Below are positions 39,768 to 48,137 of a stretch of DNA of 64,000 bases, in pieces. This DNA comes from JASHPR01 sp963833885 (GTDB lineage: Bacteria; Actinomycetota; Actinomycetes; Streptosporangiales; Streptosporangiaceae). The stretch is taken from the NCBI GenBank assembly GCA_963833885.1, contig CAWHZU010000032.1:1-64000 (forward strand), in the 5' to 3' direction. Position numbers and translations under genes: made by a program. Position 1 is the first letter of the stretch. The number at the start of each line of letters is the position of its first letter. The notes beneath the pieces were generated by a model, which searched no databases, had not been told where the DNA came from, and saw nothing but the letters and a program-made list of their open reading frames with translations.

Positions 39768-40763
39768 TCACTGGTGATACTCACCTGTCTTGAACCGGGC
39801 CAGGTTCGCCGGGTCGCGGAACCATTCGATGGTCTCGGCCAGGCCCTCGTCCCTGGTGTACTGAGGCCGCCACCCAGTGCGCTCGCGCAGCTTCGTCGCG
39901 TCGCACACCAGCCGCATCACCTCAGAGTCCTTGGGACGCAGCCGCTTCGGGTCCTCCACGATATCCGCCTCGACCCCCATAAGTCCGGCGATATCCTCCG
40001 CGAGCTTGCCGATCGCGATGTCGTCGCCGGGACCGCAGTTGAACAGCTCGCCGATCACCGCCGACGCCGGGGCCTCGCCGAGTGTCATGAACGCCCCGGC
40101 GGTGTCCAGGACGTAGGAGAAGTCGCGGGTCGGGTCGAGTGCGCCCAGCATCAGCTGCTTGGAACCGCTCGCGAGCTGGGTGATGATCTGCGGGATCACC
40201 GCGCGGGTGGACTGGCGCGGGCCGAAGGTGTTGAACGGCCGCAGCGTGACCACGGGCAGCCCGAAGCTCAGGTGGTACGACTCGGCCAGCTTGTCGGCGG
40301 CCGTCTTTGACGCCGCGTAAGGCGACTGAGACTGCAGCGGGTGCGACTCGCTGATCGGGACCGTGCGCGCGGTGCCGTAGGTCTCGCTGGTCGAGGTGTG
40401 CACCATCCGCGGGGTCCGGCAGGAGCGCACGGCCTCGAGCACGTGCATGGTGCCGATCGTGTTGGTGTCGATGAACGACCGCGGCGCGCTGTAGGAGTAC
40501 GGAACCGAGCCGATGGCGGCGAGGTGGTAGACCACCGAGGCGCCCTCCACGAGCTGGAGCACGGTGGCCGGGTCGCGCACATCCCCGAACACCACGTCAA
40601 CCTGATCGATGATCTCCGAATCCAGCGTCTCCAGCCACGCGGTAGAGCTCCACATGTTGTAGAGGACCATGGCCTTGACCCGGTAGCCGCGCCGCACCAG
40701 TCCCTCCACGAGGTGGGAACCGATGAACCCTTCGGCCCCGGTGACCGCAGCGATATCCGTCAT
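39768..40763 (-). CDS. NAD-dependent sugar-nucleotide 4,6-dehydratase/epimerase (LegB-like)
   Basis: This extended SDR begins MTDIAAVTGAEGFIGSHLVEGLVRRGYRVKAMVLYN and contains IDQVDVVFGDVRDPATVLQLVEG, VYHLAAIGSVPYSYSAP, MVHTSTSETYGTARTVPISE, YAASKTAADKLAESY (Tyr-x-x-x-Lys) and LRPFNTFGPRQSTRAVIPQIITQL. This pattern resembles LegB-type UDP-GlcNAc 4,6-dehydratases more than GalE. Either role would supply an amino-sugar nucleotide. It follows the polytopic membrane protein gene by 62 bases and precedes the second SDR gene by 22. Confidence 0.88.
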   Translation of the reverse strand: MTDIAAVTGAEGFIGSHLVEGLVRRGYRVKAMVLYNMWSSTAWLETLDSEIIDQVDVVFGDVRDPATVLQLVEGASVVYHLAAIGSVPYSYSAPRSFIDTNTIGTMHVLEAVRSCRTPRMVHTSTSETYGTARTVPISESHPLQSQSPYAASKTAADKLAESYHLSFGLPVVTLRPFNTFGPRQSTRAVIPQIITQLASGSKQLMLGALDPTRDFSYVLDTAGAFMTLGEAPASAVIGELFNCGPGDDIAIGKLAEDIAGLMGVEADIVEDPKRLRPKDSEVMRLVCDATKLRERTGWRPQYTRDEGLAETIEWFRDPANLARFKTGEYHQ

Positions 40764-40825
40764 GGGTGTTTCCTTCCGAATTTACATACGAACTTCGCGA
40801 TCAGCCGCGCGCTGCGGCCTTCTGC

Positions 40826-42295
40826 CTAATAGGCGTGGCGCACCGCCCTCCCCAGCACGACGAGCGCGAACCCGCCCACGACGACGAGCAGCCACACGCA
40901 CGCCACCATCTGCGCGGTCACGCCGAGGCCGTGGAAACTGATCTCGAAGGCGAGGGCCACGGCGCAGGCGACGAGCGGGAAGATGCGCGAGCCGAGCGCC
41001 TGCAGCGTCAGCGAAATGAACATGGCCGCGCCCAGCGCCCCGTACGCCGCGAGCTGCGGCAGGAACGTCAGGTTCGGGTGAAGCAGCCCGGTCTTGCTCG
41101 CGATCACGGCCGCGGCCAGGGTCAGCACCGCCGCGGCGGCCATGTACTGGAGCACCGCCGACACGAAGATCAGCCGCGCGCGGGTCCCGAACCCGCGCAT
41201 CTCCCTGGTCGTGCGCAGCAGCCGCTGGGTGCGCCGCCGGTACCAGAGCAGGCTCACCTCAGCAGCGCCCATGCTGAGGGAGAGCGGCAGCCCGGCAAGC
41301 AGCGCCGCGTAGTTGATGCCGCCGTGGCCATGCGGGCCCGCGGCAACGGGAAAGATCAGCAGGCCGGCTGCCACGAGCCCGAAACCGACGGCGGGCAGCG
41401 TGCCCAGCCACTCCTGCCGGTCGAACAGCGCGCCGGTCCTCGGGCCGGTCCGCTGCGTAAAGATCAAGGCGAGCGCCAAGGCCAGCAGCGGGGTGGTAGC
41501 CATCGTTCCCCACGCCACGTGCTGCAGGTAGACAGGCCTGCCCAAGGCCAGGAACGCGGCGCTGTACAGCACGCCAGGAGCGAGCGCCACCAGAAGCCAC
41601 ACCTCGGCGCCGAGCACCATCAGGGCGCCGGCGCCGAGCATGTAAATGCCCTCGCCGAGGCCGAACAGCAGCGCCGACGGCGGTGCGTGCGCGACGCGGC
41701 CGGTCACGGCCAGGGCGGCGGCCACCACCAGCAGGCCGGCCGCCAGGGCGACCCGCAGCACCCGCCGCGTCTGGTCCATGTCCGTTGTCCGGCCGAGCCT
41801 GATGTAGCCCAGGTAGGCGAGCCCCTGGCCCATCGACCATGCCGCGAGGAGCGCCACGATCAGCGCGATCTCAACGCCCGGGCCGATGAGCAGGCCGACG
41901 GCGGCCGGGAAGCAGACTCCGGGCAAGGCGTAGAGCAGGCCGTGCAGCAATGGCCGGAGCTTGCCGTTGGCCTCCCATGGATCCGACGGCACATCCGGCT
42001 CGGCCGGCTCCCGCTTCACCCGGAAGTACATGTCCTGGGCGAGCGCGAACACGTCGGGATAGCCGTACCGCCGCTTGGCCGTCTGATCGCCCAGGCCCTC
42101 GAACTCGAGCGCGCTGGCGATCTCCAGCGGATCGACAGCGGACGCGCACACCGCCGAGAACTGCTCGCAGAGCGCCGCCACGGTACGCGGCACGCGGTGG
42201 TGCTGCCCGTTGGCCGGGGCCGCAGGCCGCTGCGGCTCGGCCGGACTGGCCAGCCGCGACCGCGATATCGGCTCGCGGGAGTTGCTCACGCTCAT
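40826..42295 (-). CDS. polytopic membrane protein in the PelG position
   Basis: From ATG 42295 the protein has 489 residues. About 110 are cytoplasmic (VAALCEQFSAVCASAVDPLEIASALEFEGLGDQTAKRRYGYPDVFALAQDMYFRV), followed by some 11-12 hydrophobic helices to the end. I do not recognise the family by motif. Its place directly after a PelF-like glycosyltransferase, its size and its topology match PelG, the membrane partner that exports Pel polysaccharide. The N-terminal domain has no counterpart in the PelG I know. It is probably the exporter or flippase for this polymer. Confidence 0.72.
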   Translation of the reverse strand: MSVSNSREPISRSRLASPAEPQRPAAPANGQHHRVPRTVAALCEQFSAVCASAVDPLEIASALEFEGLGDQTAKRRYGYPDVFALAQDMYFRVKREPAEPDVPSDPWEANGKLRPLLHGLLYALPGVCFPAAVGLLIGPGVEIALIVALLAAWSMGQGLAYLGYIRLGRTTDMDQTRRVLRVALAAGLLVVAAALAVTGRVAHAPPSALLFGLGEGIYMLGAGALMVLGAEVWLLVALAPGVLYSAAFLALGRPVYLQHVAWGTMATTPLLALALALIFTQRTGPRTGALFDRQEWLGTLPAVGFGLVAAGLLIFPVAAGPHGHGGINYAALLAGLPLSLSMGAAEVSLLWYRRRTQRLLRTTREMRGFGTRARLIFVSAVLQYMAAAAVLTLAAAVIASKTGLLHPNLTFLPQLAAYGALGAAMFISLTLQALGSRIFPLVACAVALAFEISFHGLGVTAQMVACVWLLVVVGGFALVVLGRAVRHAY

Positions 42296-42308
42296 GCTGT
42301 GCTTCCGC

Positions 42309-43820
42309 TCACCCTGCGGCCTCGAGCAGCTCGGTCTCCTCGTCACGCCCTGGCAGCGCGGACACCGTCAGGTCGTCCGACTCGTCCTCGAGCTCCACGT
42401 TCGGCAGCTCGAGACCGGTGCCGACAAACGTGTAGATCTCATCGAAGGCGCTGATCGCGCGGTCGACAGTGAAGTACTCCAGCGCCCGCATCCGCGCCGC
42501 GGCGCCGAGCTTCCGCCGCAGGCCGGCGTCCCGCAGCAGGGTCAGGCAGGACTGTGCCAGCGCCTCGGGGCTGCGCGGGGGGACGATCATGCCGGTATCG
42601 GCGACCGCCTCGGTGACGCCGCCGACGTCCGTGGCCACACACGGCCGCCCGCAGGTCATCGCCTCGATCAGGGTGTAAGGGAAGCCCTCGGAGATGCTGC
42701 AGAGCACCACGATCTGCCCGGCGTCGTAGGCATCGCGGATCTTCTCCACCCGGCCCTCGAACGTCGCGACGCCGCCGAGGCCGAGATCGGACGCGAGCGC
42801 CTTGCAACGTTCCAGGTAGGCCTCTTGCCCCTGGGGAGGCGAACCGAACATCCGCAGCCTCGCCTCCGGCATCTCCCGGTGCACGAGCGCGAACGCGAGC
42901 AGCAGCGTCTCCAGGTCCTTGACCGGGTCGACGCGCCCGGCCCATGAGATCGTCGGGACGTCGGGCTCGGTCTCGCTGGCCGGGAAGTCGGCGGGGTCCA
43001 CTCCGTTGTACACGGTGCGCACCCGGGACAGATCGGCGCCGAGCTGCTCCTCCCAGCGCTTGTTGTAGACGTTGCCCGGCGTGATCAGCTCGGCTTCGCG
43101 GTACCCGAGCGAGCACATGCGGCGCAGGAACCGCAGGTGCAGGGCGCGCACCGGCCAGCGGAACGGGACATCGCGGCTGTGCAGATACTGCTCGCGCATG
43201 TAGATGCCGTGCTCGGTGACCACCATCGGCGTCCCGTACCGCCACTTGGCGGCGAGCGCCGGCAGCGCGCCAAGGCCGTTGGTCACGGCGTGCGCGACGT
43301 CGGCCCGCACCGGCGGGTATGACAGCGGGCGCAGGGAGTGCTCCAGCAACTGCATCGCGGTCACGGCGTCGTGCAGCGAGGGCGCCGCCTCCGTCGAGTC
43401 GAGGCGCCAGTCGTGCCAGGTCTCGCTGAGCAGCCGCACCGCCCAGTTGCCGGACAGGCTGGCGGTGAGGTTCTCGGTCTGGGCGAACTCGAAGACCTCC
43501 CGCAGCACATCGCCGAAGCGGTCCTGGGCCTCGGAAGGCGAGGTGAGCAGGATCTCGATCAGATCGGGGAGCGCCGGACACGGCACCGACCGGCCCCGCC
43601 TGCCGCGCCGGTGGGCAGGCGGAGGGCCCCAGAGCGGCATGCTCTGCACCGAGGTGATGTTGTCCGGCAGCGACCACCGAACCGGCTCGCCACCCGTCGC
43701 GGTCAGGGCAACCAGCGCGAAGTCATAGTCGGGCATCCCGCGGACAAGCTGGTCACACCAGACGCTGACCCCTCCGAACTGGTGCGGGTAGGTGCCTTCT
43801 CCGATTAGTGCGACATCCAT
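42309..43820 (-). CDS. pelF: PelF-like GT4 glycosyltransferase
   Basis: It begins MDVALIGEGTYPHQFGGVSVW, the characteristic PelF/DUF3492 N-terminus, and has TPMVVTEHGIYMREQYLHS (202-214), ELITPGNVYNKRWEEQLGAD, VRTVYNGVDPADFP, ISWAGRVDPVKDLETLLLAFA and the E-x7-E motif SISEGFPYTLIEAMTCGRP (Glu378, Glu386). In Gram-negative Pel systems PelF is the cytoplasmic polymerase using UDP-activated N-acetylhexosamine. The C-terminal 40 residues are acidic and variable. It lies between the Agd3-like gene (69-base gap) and the PelG-position gene (13 bases). No PelD-type c-di-GMP receptor or PelE is present. Confidence 0.92.
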   Translation of the reverse strand: MDVALIGEGTYPHQFGGVSVWCDQLVRGMPDYDFALVALTATGGEPVRWSLPDNITSVQSMPLWGPPPAHRRGRRGRSVPCPALPDLIEILLTSPSEAQDRFGDVLREVFEFAQTENLTASLSGNWAVRLLSETWHDWRLDSTEAAPSLHDAVTAMQLLEHSLRPLSYPPVRADVAHAVTNGLGALPALAAKWRYGTPMVVTEHGIYMREQYLHSRDVPFRWPVRALHLRFLRRMCSLGYREAELITPGNVYNKRWEEQLGADLSRVRTVYNGVDPADFPASETEPDVPTISWAGRVDPVKDLETLLLAFALVHREMPEARLRMFGSPPQGQEAYLERCKALASDLGLGGVATFEGRVEKIRDAYDAGQIVVLCSISEGFPYTLIEAMTCGRPCVATDVGGVTEAVADTGMIVPPRSPEALAQSCLTLLRDAGLRRKLGAAARMRALEYFTVDRAISAFDEIYTFVGTGLELPNVELEDESDDLTVSALPGRDEETELLEAAG

Positions 43821-43889
43821 TTAGTTCTGTCACCTGACTTGAGGTTGTGTACTCCTGTCTGCTGCGCGGGGAGGGGTAGCAAGCTCTTC

Positions 43890-46100
43890 TCAGCTGCCTT
43901 CCGTTGCCTTCAAGATCGCGGAACCGAGCTTGCCCTTGGGCACGGCCAGGGGGTTCACCACGTCGTTGATGGCACTTGTGGAACGGGTCTTAGGCGACTT
44001 GGCGGCCGTCGCAGCGGCCACGGCCGAGCCGGACGGGTAGGGGGTCGTCTTGAGCACCAGCGTGAGCGGCCCGGACCCGAGCGTGGTGTAGTCGGAGCGC
44101 TCGCCCGCGTACGCGGTCCCGAAGGCCGCGCCCTTGGACGTGCCAACCTTGGTGCCGTTCGGAACCGTCACCGGAACCGACGTGCCGGACGGACCGGTGA
44201 TCGTGACCGTGCTGCCCTGGATGTAGCCGCTGACCGTGCCCGCGCTCAGCGTCCGCGCCCAGATGTCCTGGGCGTTGAGCGACTCGCCGTCAGCGGACAT
44301 CCGCTGGTCAACGACCGGCGTGTTGCCTGCGAACACCGACTTGTAGTCCGACAGCACCCCGTTCATCAGCGGGTAGCCGAGCCGGTCCCCGGTCAGGTTC
44401 GACTGGTGCATGTAGAACGGCCGCGGGTCGTTCTCCAGCACCGCCCCGAGCATGGTCCGGATCTGCGTTGGCAGGATGAACGAACTCCAGCCGGTTTTCA
44501 GGTTCAGCGGCGCCAGGCAGGTCTGGACCGTGCTGGTCTGGCACACGCCGCTGCCGCCGTCGGCCGTCGAGTCGTAGAGCCAGTTGTATTCGGACGTCTC
44601 GTCGGCCTTCGTGGCGACGTTGTAGAACACGTCGATCGGGTGCCTCGGCAGGCCGAGCGCGTTGCCGATCGGGCGAATGACCGGTTCGCGGGAGGCGTCC
44701 ATGGCCACCCACTGGATCCCGTCCTGGTTGATGGCGTCGACCAGGTTCGGGTTGTCGTCCGGCTGCTGCGGCAGGATCCGGAGTCCCGAGTACTCACCCG
44801 GAGCGAACTCCGTAGTCGACATCGGGATGCCGTTCTGCTGGGCCCAGGTCACGTTGTTCTCGATCTCGCCCTGGATCGTGGGCTCATCGACGTACTCGGT
44901 GTTGCCGTTGGAGTCGAGCGTGCACTGCCAGGGGTTCACGGTGAAGTCCTGGATGCAGCCGAGCCAGGCGTGCGTGTAGGTGTGGTTGATCCACCAGAAC
45001 TGGCTGGCCACCGGCTGGAACGCGGTCAGTAGCGGGTCGGTCCCGTTCACCTGGAACCGCGCCGACGCACCGCCGTTGAACAGGAACTCGATCGTGAAAT
45101 TGTGCTGCTGTTCCCAGTTCACCGCGTAGGTCACGTCGGCCGGGGTCATCCGGATCGGTGCGGTGTCCGGAGTGCCGGCCGGGCAGGTGGTGTCGCCGGG
45201 CGTGCACTTGCCGGTCTGGCTCCACTCGGCATCCGCGTTGAATACGTCGTCGTAGTCAACGGTGAGGTAGTTGCGCCAGTAGCCGAGGTGCACGCCCCTG
45301 GTGACCCAGTCGGCAAGCGCGTGCGCGATGTACCGGTACTGCAGCTGGTAGTAGTTGTAGCCGAAGCTCATCTCCATCTGCTGACGGCCAGCGTCGTCGT
45401 ATACCCCGGCCAGCGTCCCGGTAGTGGTCGTGCCGGGGATTGTCGCGGTCAGGTACGGCGTGAAGCTGGTGGTTGCCGTGTCCGGCAGCGGCTGGGCGAG
45501 GTAGCCGTACGACGTTGCGCCGCCCGGCGTCCCCTCGAAGCTGAAGGCGCCCTTGAGGTACCCGAAGCCGTCGCCTTGCGCGGCCGACGTCACGGTCACC
45601 TGCGTGCCGTCGAGCGAGCCGCCGTAAGCCGGCGCGTTCATCCCGACGTTGCCCGTTGGGTAGAGATAGGCGTCCACCTGGCGGACCGAGAACGCGGTCT
45701 CGTAGCCGGCCAGCGCGCCCAGCTCGGCCGATGACAGCCCAGACGGCGCGTCGTTGGGCAGCACGACGCCCTGGAAGTAGCCGACGGGCGTGCCGCCGCT
45801 CAGAGTGCCGGACAGGAACGAGCTGGTGATCGTCGGCCTGGATGAGTCGGCCAGGTTGACCACCGTCGTCGGCACGCCTTCGGACGCCAGCTGCTGCTGG
45901 ATCGCCTCAACCCACGGCGTCCCGTCGGTCACCACGAGCACGTTCAGGTCGACCCGCGGGGCCGACGTCGCCGCGGCCGCCATGATCCCGCTCGCCGGGA
46001 TGACCATCCCAGCCGCGGGTCCGGCCGCCAGCATTACCGGGCTGGCCACGAGCACGCAGCCGGCCGCCACGGTGATCACGAACCGCAATCTCCCGCCCAT
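43890..46100 (-). CDS. secreted polysaccharide deacetylase resembling Agd3 (CE18)
   Basis: This large exported protein has 736 residues. A signal peptide (FVITVAAGCVLVASPVMLAAGPAAG) is followed by a domain starting LNVLVVTDGTPWVEAIQQQLASEG, then the catalytic region: WRNYLTVDYDDVFNADAEW (282-287 DYDDVF, metal/base Asp), EFLFNGGA, FWWINHTYTHAWLG (two His at 373 and 377), STTEFAPGEYSGLRILPQQP and DPRPFYMHQSNLTG. This order resembles fungal Agd3, founder of CE18, which deacetylates N-acetylgalactosamine in galactosaminogalactan. The C-terminal 150 residues form an added beta-rich part (GYIQGSTVTITGPSGTSVPVTVPNG). It lies eight bases after the GT4 gene. Confidence 0.8.
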   Translation of the reverse strand: MGGRLRFVITVAAGCVLVASPVMLAAGPAAGMVIPASGIMAAAATSAPRVDLNVLVVTDGTPWVEAIQQQLASEGVPTTVVNLADSSRPTITSSFLSGTLSGGTPVGYFQGVVLPNDAPSGLSSAELGALAGYETAFSVRQVDAYLYPTGNVGMNAPAYGGSLDGTQVTVTSAAQGDGFGYLKGAFSFEGTPGGATSYGYLAQPLPDTATTSFTPYLTATIPGTTTTGTLAGVYDDAGRQQMEMSFGYNYYQLQYRYIAHALADWVTRGVHLGYWRNYLTVDYDDVFNADAEWSQTGKCTPGDTTCPAGTPDTAPIRMTPADVTYAVNWEQQHNFTIEFLFNGGASARFQVNGTDPLLTAFQPVASQFWWINHTYTHAWLGCIQDFTVNPWQCTLDSNGNTEYVDEPTIQGEIENNVTWAQQNGIPMSTTEFAPGEYSGLRILPQQPDDNPNLVDAINQDGIQWVAMDASREPVIRPIGNALGLPRHPIDVFYNVATKADETSEYNWLYDSTADGGSGVCQTSTVQTCLAPLNLKTGWSSFILPTQIRTMLGAVLENDPRPFYMHQSNLTGDRLGYPLMNGVLSDYKSVFAGNTPVVDQRMSADGESLNAQDIWARTLSAGTVSGYIQGSTVTITGPSGTSVPVTVPNGTKVGTSKGAAFGTAYAGERSDYTTLGSGPLTLVLKTTPYPSGSAVAAATAAKSPKTRSTSAINDVVNPLAVPKGKLGSAILKATEGS

Positions 46101-46108
46101 GTTTCTTG

Positions 46109-47290
46109 TCAGCCTGTCCCTTCGTTGCTCAGTGCGCTTGGGTTTGCCTTCCGGGACGCGGCCGCCGACCGGTGGCGCGCGACCTTCCGCTGTGCCCGGG
46201 ACGGCCGGGCCTCGAGGATCTTCTCGTAGAGGTCGTCGATCCGGCTGACCACGGACTCGATGCCGTACCGGGCGAACACCTTGTTGTCTGCCACGCGCGG
46301 CCTGGGGCCGGTGTCGAACTCCTTGCGGATCTCGTCCCGCAGTGCGTCCGCGGTGCCCGCCACCATGCGGGCCCGCTCGGTCTGAATGCCGTCAAGGGCC
46401 GGGCAGGTCGTGTACAGCACGGGCAAGCCGCTGGCCAGCGCCTCGAGCACGGACAGCCCGAAGGTCTCCTGCAGCGAGGCGGCCACGTACAGGTCGAAGG
46501 CGGCCAGCATCGCGGTCGTATCGGACTGGTAGCCGCCGAAGATCACGTGCTCGGTCACACCGAGCCGCTTGGCCGCGGCCTCGAGCCTCGGCTGGTCCTC
46601 GCCACGCCCGATCACCAGGATCTTGCACTTCTCGCCGAGCATCGGCGCCGCCGCTTCCATGGTCAGGTCGACCCGCTTGTTCGGGTCCAGCCGGCCGAGC
46701 GCACCGATGACGTACGTCTGCGGGGAAAGGCCGAACTGCGCCCGGACCCGCTCTCGCGCCTCGCCGTCAAAGCCAAGTTCATCGGTGTCCACCCCGTTCG
46801 GGATGATGGTGACCTTGCCGGGCCGCACGCCCCATCGCACCAGGCGGTCCTTGACGATGTCGGAGACGGCGATCGTGGCGTCGGAAAACATCTCGGAGCT
46901 GAGGTACAGCGCCCGGACTCCCCTGGTCATCTTGCGCCGTTCGATGTGCGTCTCGCCGATCGAGTGCTCCGTGGTCAGCACCACCGGCGTGCCGGCCAGC
47001 CTGGCCGCGGGGCGGGCGTAGACCTGCGCCCGGTACAGGTGCGCGTGCACCACGTCGTACTGGCCGTCCTTGATCAGCTTGCGCAGCCGCATCAGCGCGG
47101 GCAGCTCTGTGTTGCGCTGCATGCCGATGTTGCGGACCGTGGTCCCCTGGGCCGTGATCATGTCGGCGACCGGGCCCGGGTTGTAGAGCGTCACGACGTC
47201 CGATTCATGCCGGGTGCGCCGCAGGATCATGGCGAGCTGCAGCTCAGCTCCGCCCGCATCGAGACCGGTGATGACGTGAAGCACCTTCAT
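46109..47290 (-). CDS. glycosyltransferase family 4
   Basis: This GT-B transferase begins MKVLHVITGLDAGGAELQLAMIL. It has DVVHAHLYRAQVYARPAARLAGTPVVLTTEHS, VTIIPNGVDTDEL, IGALGRLDPNKRVDLTMEAA and the E-x7-E motif SLQETFGLSVLEALASGLPV. Two ATGs are available: the one at 47290 has AGGAGG eight bases upstream and is preferred over 47296, which touches it. It lies 13 bases after the CE4 deacetylase gene and eight before the Agd3-like gene. It probably adds a sugar to a lipid-linked precursor. Confidence 0.93.
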   Translation of the reverse strand: MKVLHVITGLDAGGAELQLAMILRRTRHESDVVTLYNPGPVADMITAQGTTVRNIGMQRNTELPALMRLRKLIKDGQYDVVHAHLYRAQVYARPAARLAGTPVVLTTEHSIGETHIERRKMTRGVRALYLSSEMFSDATIAVSDIVKDRLVRWGVRPGKVTIIPNGVDTDELGFDGEARERVRAQFGLSPQTYVIGALGRLDPNKRVDLTMEAAAPMLGEKCKILVIGRGEDQPRLEAAAKRLGVTEHVIFGGYQSDTTAMLAAFDLYVAASLQETFGLSVLEALASGLPVLYTTCPALDGIQTERARMVAGTADALRDEIRKEFDTGPRPRVADNKVFARYGIESVVSRIDDLYEKILEARPSRAQRKVARHRSAAASRKANPSALSNEGTG

Positions 47291-47303
47291 AAACATCTCC
47301 TCC

Positions 47304-48137
47304 TTAGCTGGTGGCTCGGGGCGCTTGTCCCGCCGAGCCGCCAGGCGGGGGGTTCTCGGGGGTCTGTCCCCCCGGGCGGGAACGCATCGCGATACGGCCC
47401 CGGTAGAGCAGCCGCTTGACCGTCATCCGCCTCGCATCGTCCTGCTCGCCGACGTAGAGCCTGGGCAGCGCCATCAGCCCGATCTCGGCCGTCGCGGCCT
47501 CCACGGCGCACGCGTACTCGTAGCCGGCGTCGCGCACCGCCTGCCGGGAAGCGGCGTCCATCGACCCGTACGGAAAGGCGAATCCGCGGATTTCGGTGCC
47601 GAGCAGTGCGCCGAGGCTGGTCCTGCTCTCGCTGATCTCGGCCGTCAGCTGGGCCGGGCTCGCCCCGGCCAGGCGCATGTGGGTGGCCGCGTGCGAGCCG
47701 ATCTCGATTCCCGCCGCGGCGAGCTCGCGGACCTGGCCGCCGGTCATCAGCTGCCAGACCGGGCCCTCATCCCACTCGTTGGTACCGCCGAGCCGGTCGG
47801 AGATGATGTATGCGGTCGCGCCGAAGCCGTGCTGCCGCAGCACCGGCAGCGCGGTCTCGAGCACGTTGGTGTACCCGTCGTCGAAGGTGAGGCCGACAAG
47901 CCCACGCTGACGGCCGGCGCGCATCGCATCGACGAGCTCCGCTATGCCGACGCCGCGCAGGCCGCGGCGGGCCAGCCAGGCCATCTGCTCGGCGAACCGG
48001 GCGGGCGACACGCACAGCTGGTTCGGGTCCTCGTCCACGTCGGCAACGCCGTGGTACATGAAGATCATCGGAGTGTCGCGCAGCTTCAGCTGGCCGTCCT
48101 CCAGCCACCGTGCGGCGCGAGCGGTCCCCGTGGTCAT
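47304..48137 (-). CDS. polysaccharide deacetylase family protein (CE4/NodB)
   Basis: This is a 277-residue NodB-homology deacetylase. Motif 1 is LVGLTFDDGYTNV (catalytic Asp and metal Asp), motif 2 is IGSHAATHMRL (metal His pair) and motif 3 is IRGFAFPYGSMD. The start MIFMYHGVADVDEDPNQLCVSPARF region is typical of PgaB/IcaB-like members. No signal peptide is visible from ATG 48137, so export is uncertain. The start overlaps the sugar transferase stop by four bases. The last 30 residues (Pro/Gly-rich) come from a G-run/C-run hairpin element inserted at the gene end. Confidence 0.9.
   Translation of the reverse strand: MTTGTARAARWLEDGQLKLRDTPMIFMYHGVADVDEDPNQLCVSPARFAEQMAWLARRGLRGVGIAELVDAMRAGRQRGLVGLTFDDGYTNVLETALPVLRQHGFGATAYIISDRLGGTNEWDEGPVWQLMTGGQVRELAAAGIEIGSHAATHMRLAGASPAQLTAEISESRTSLGALLGTEIRGFAFPYGSMDAASRQAVRDAGYEYACAVEAATAEIGLMALPRLYVGEQDDARRMTVKRLLYRGRIAMRSRPGGQTPENPPPGGSAGQAPRATS
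47349..47376. repeat. C/G-run hairpin element (copy 3), inside a coding 3' end
   Basis: GGGG-TTCTC-GGGGG-TCTGT-CCCCCC-GGG: the middle G block (47358-47362) pairs with the C block over five bases. It is the same layout as at 11808 and 26363, but here it encodes the Pro/Gly-rich tail of the CE4 deacetylase. Confidence 0.5.

Noticed and set aside
40766..42454. 562-codon plus-strand open frame opposite the polytopic membrane protein
   Set aside because: Extreme Gln/Arg/His content is the mirror of Leu/Ala/Val helices on the minus strand.
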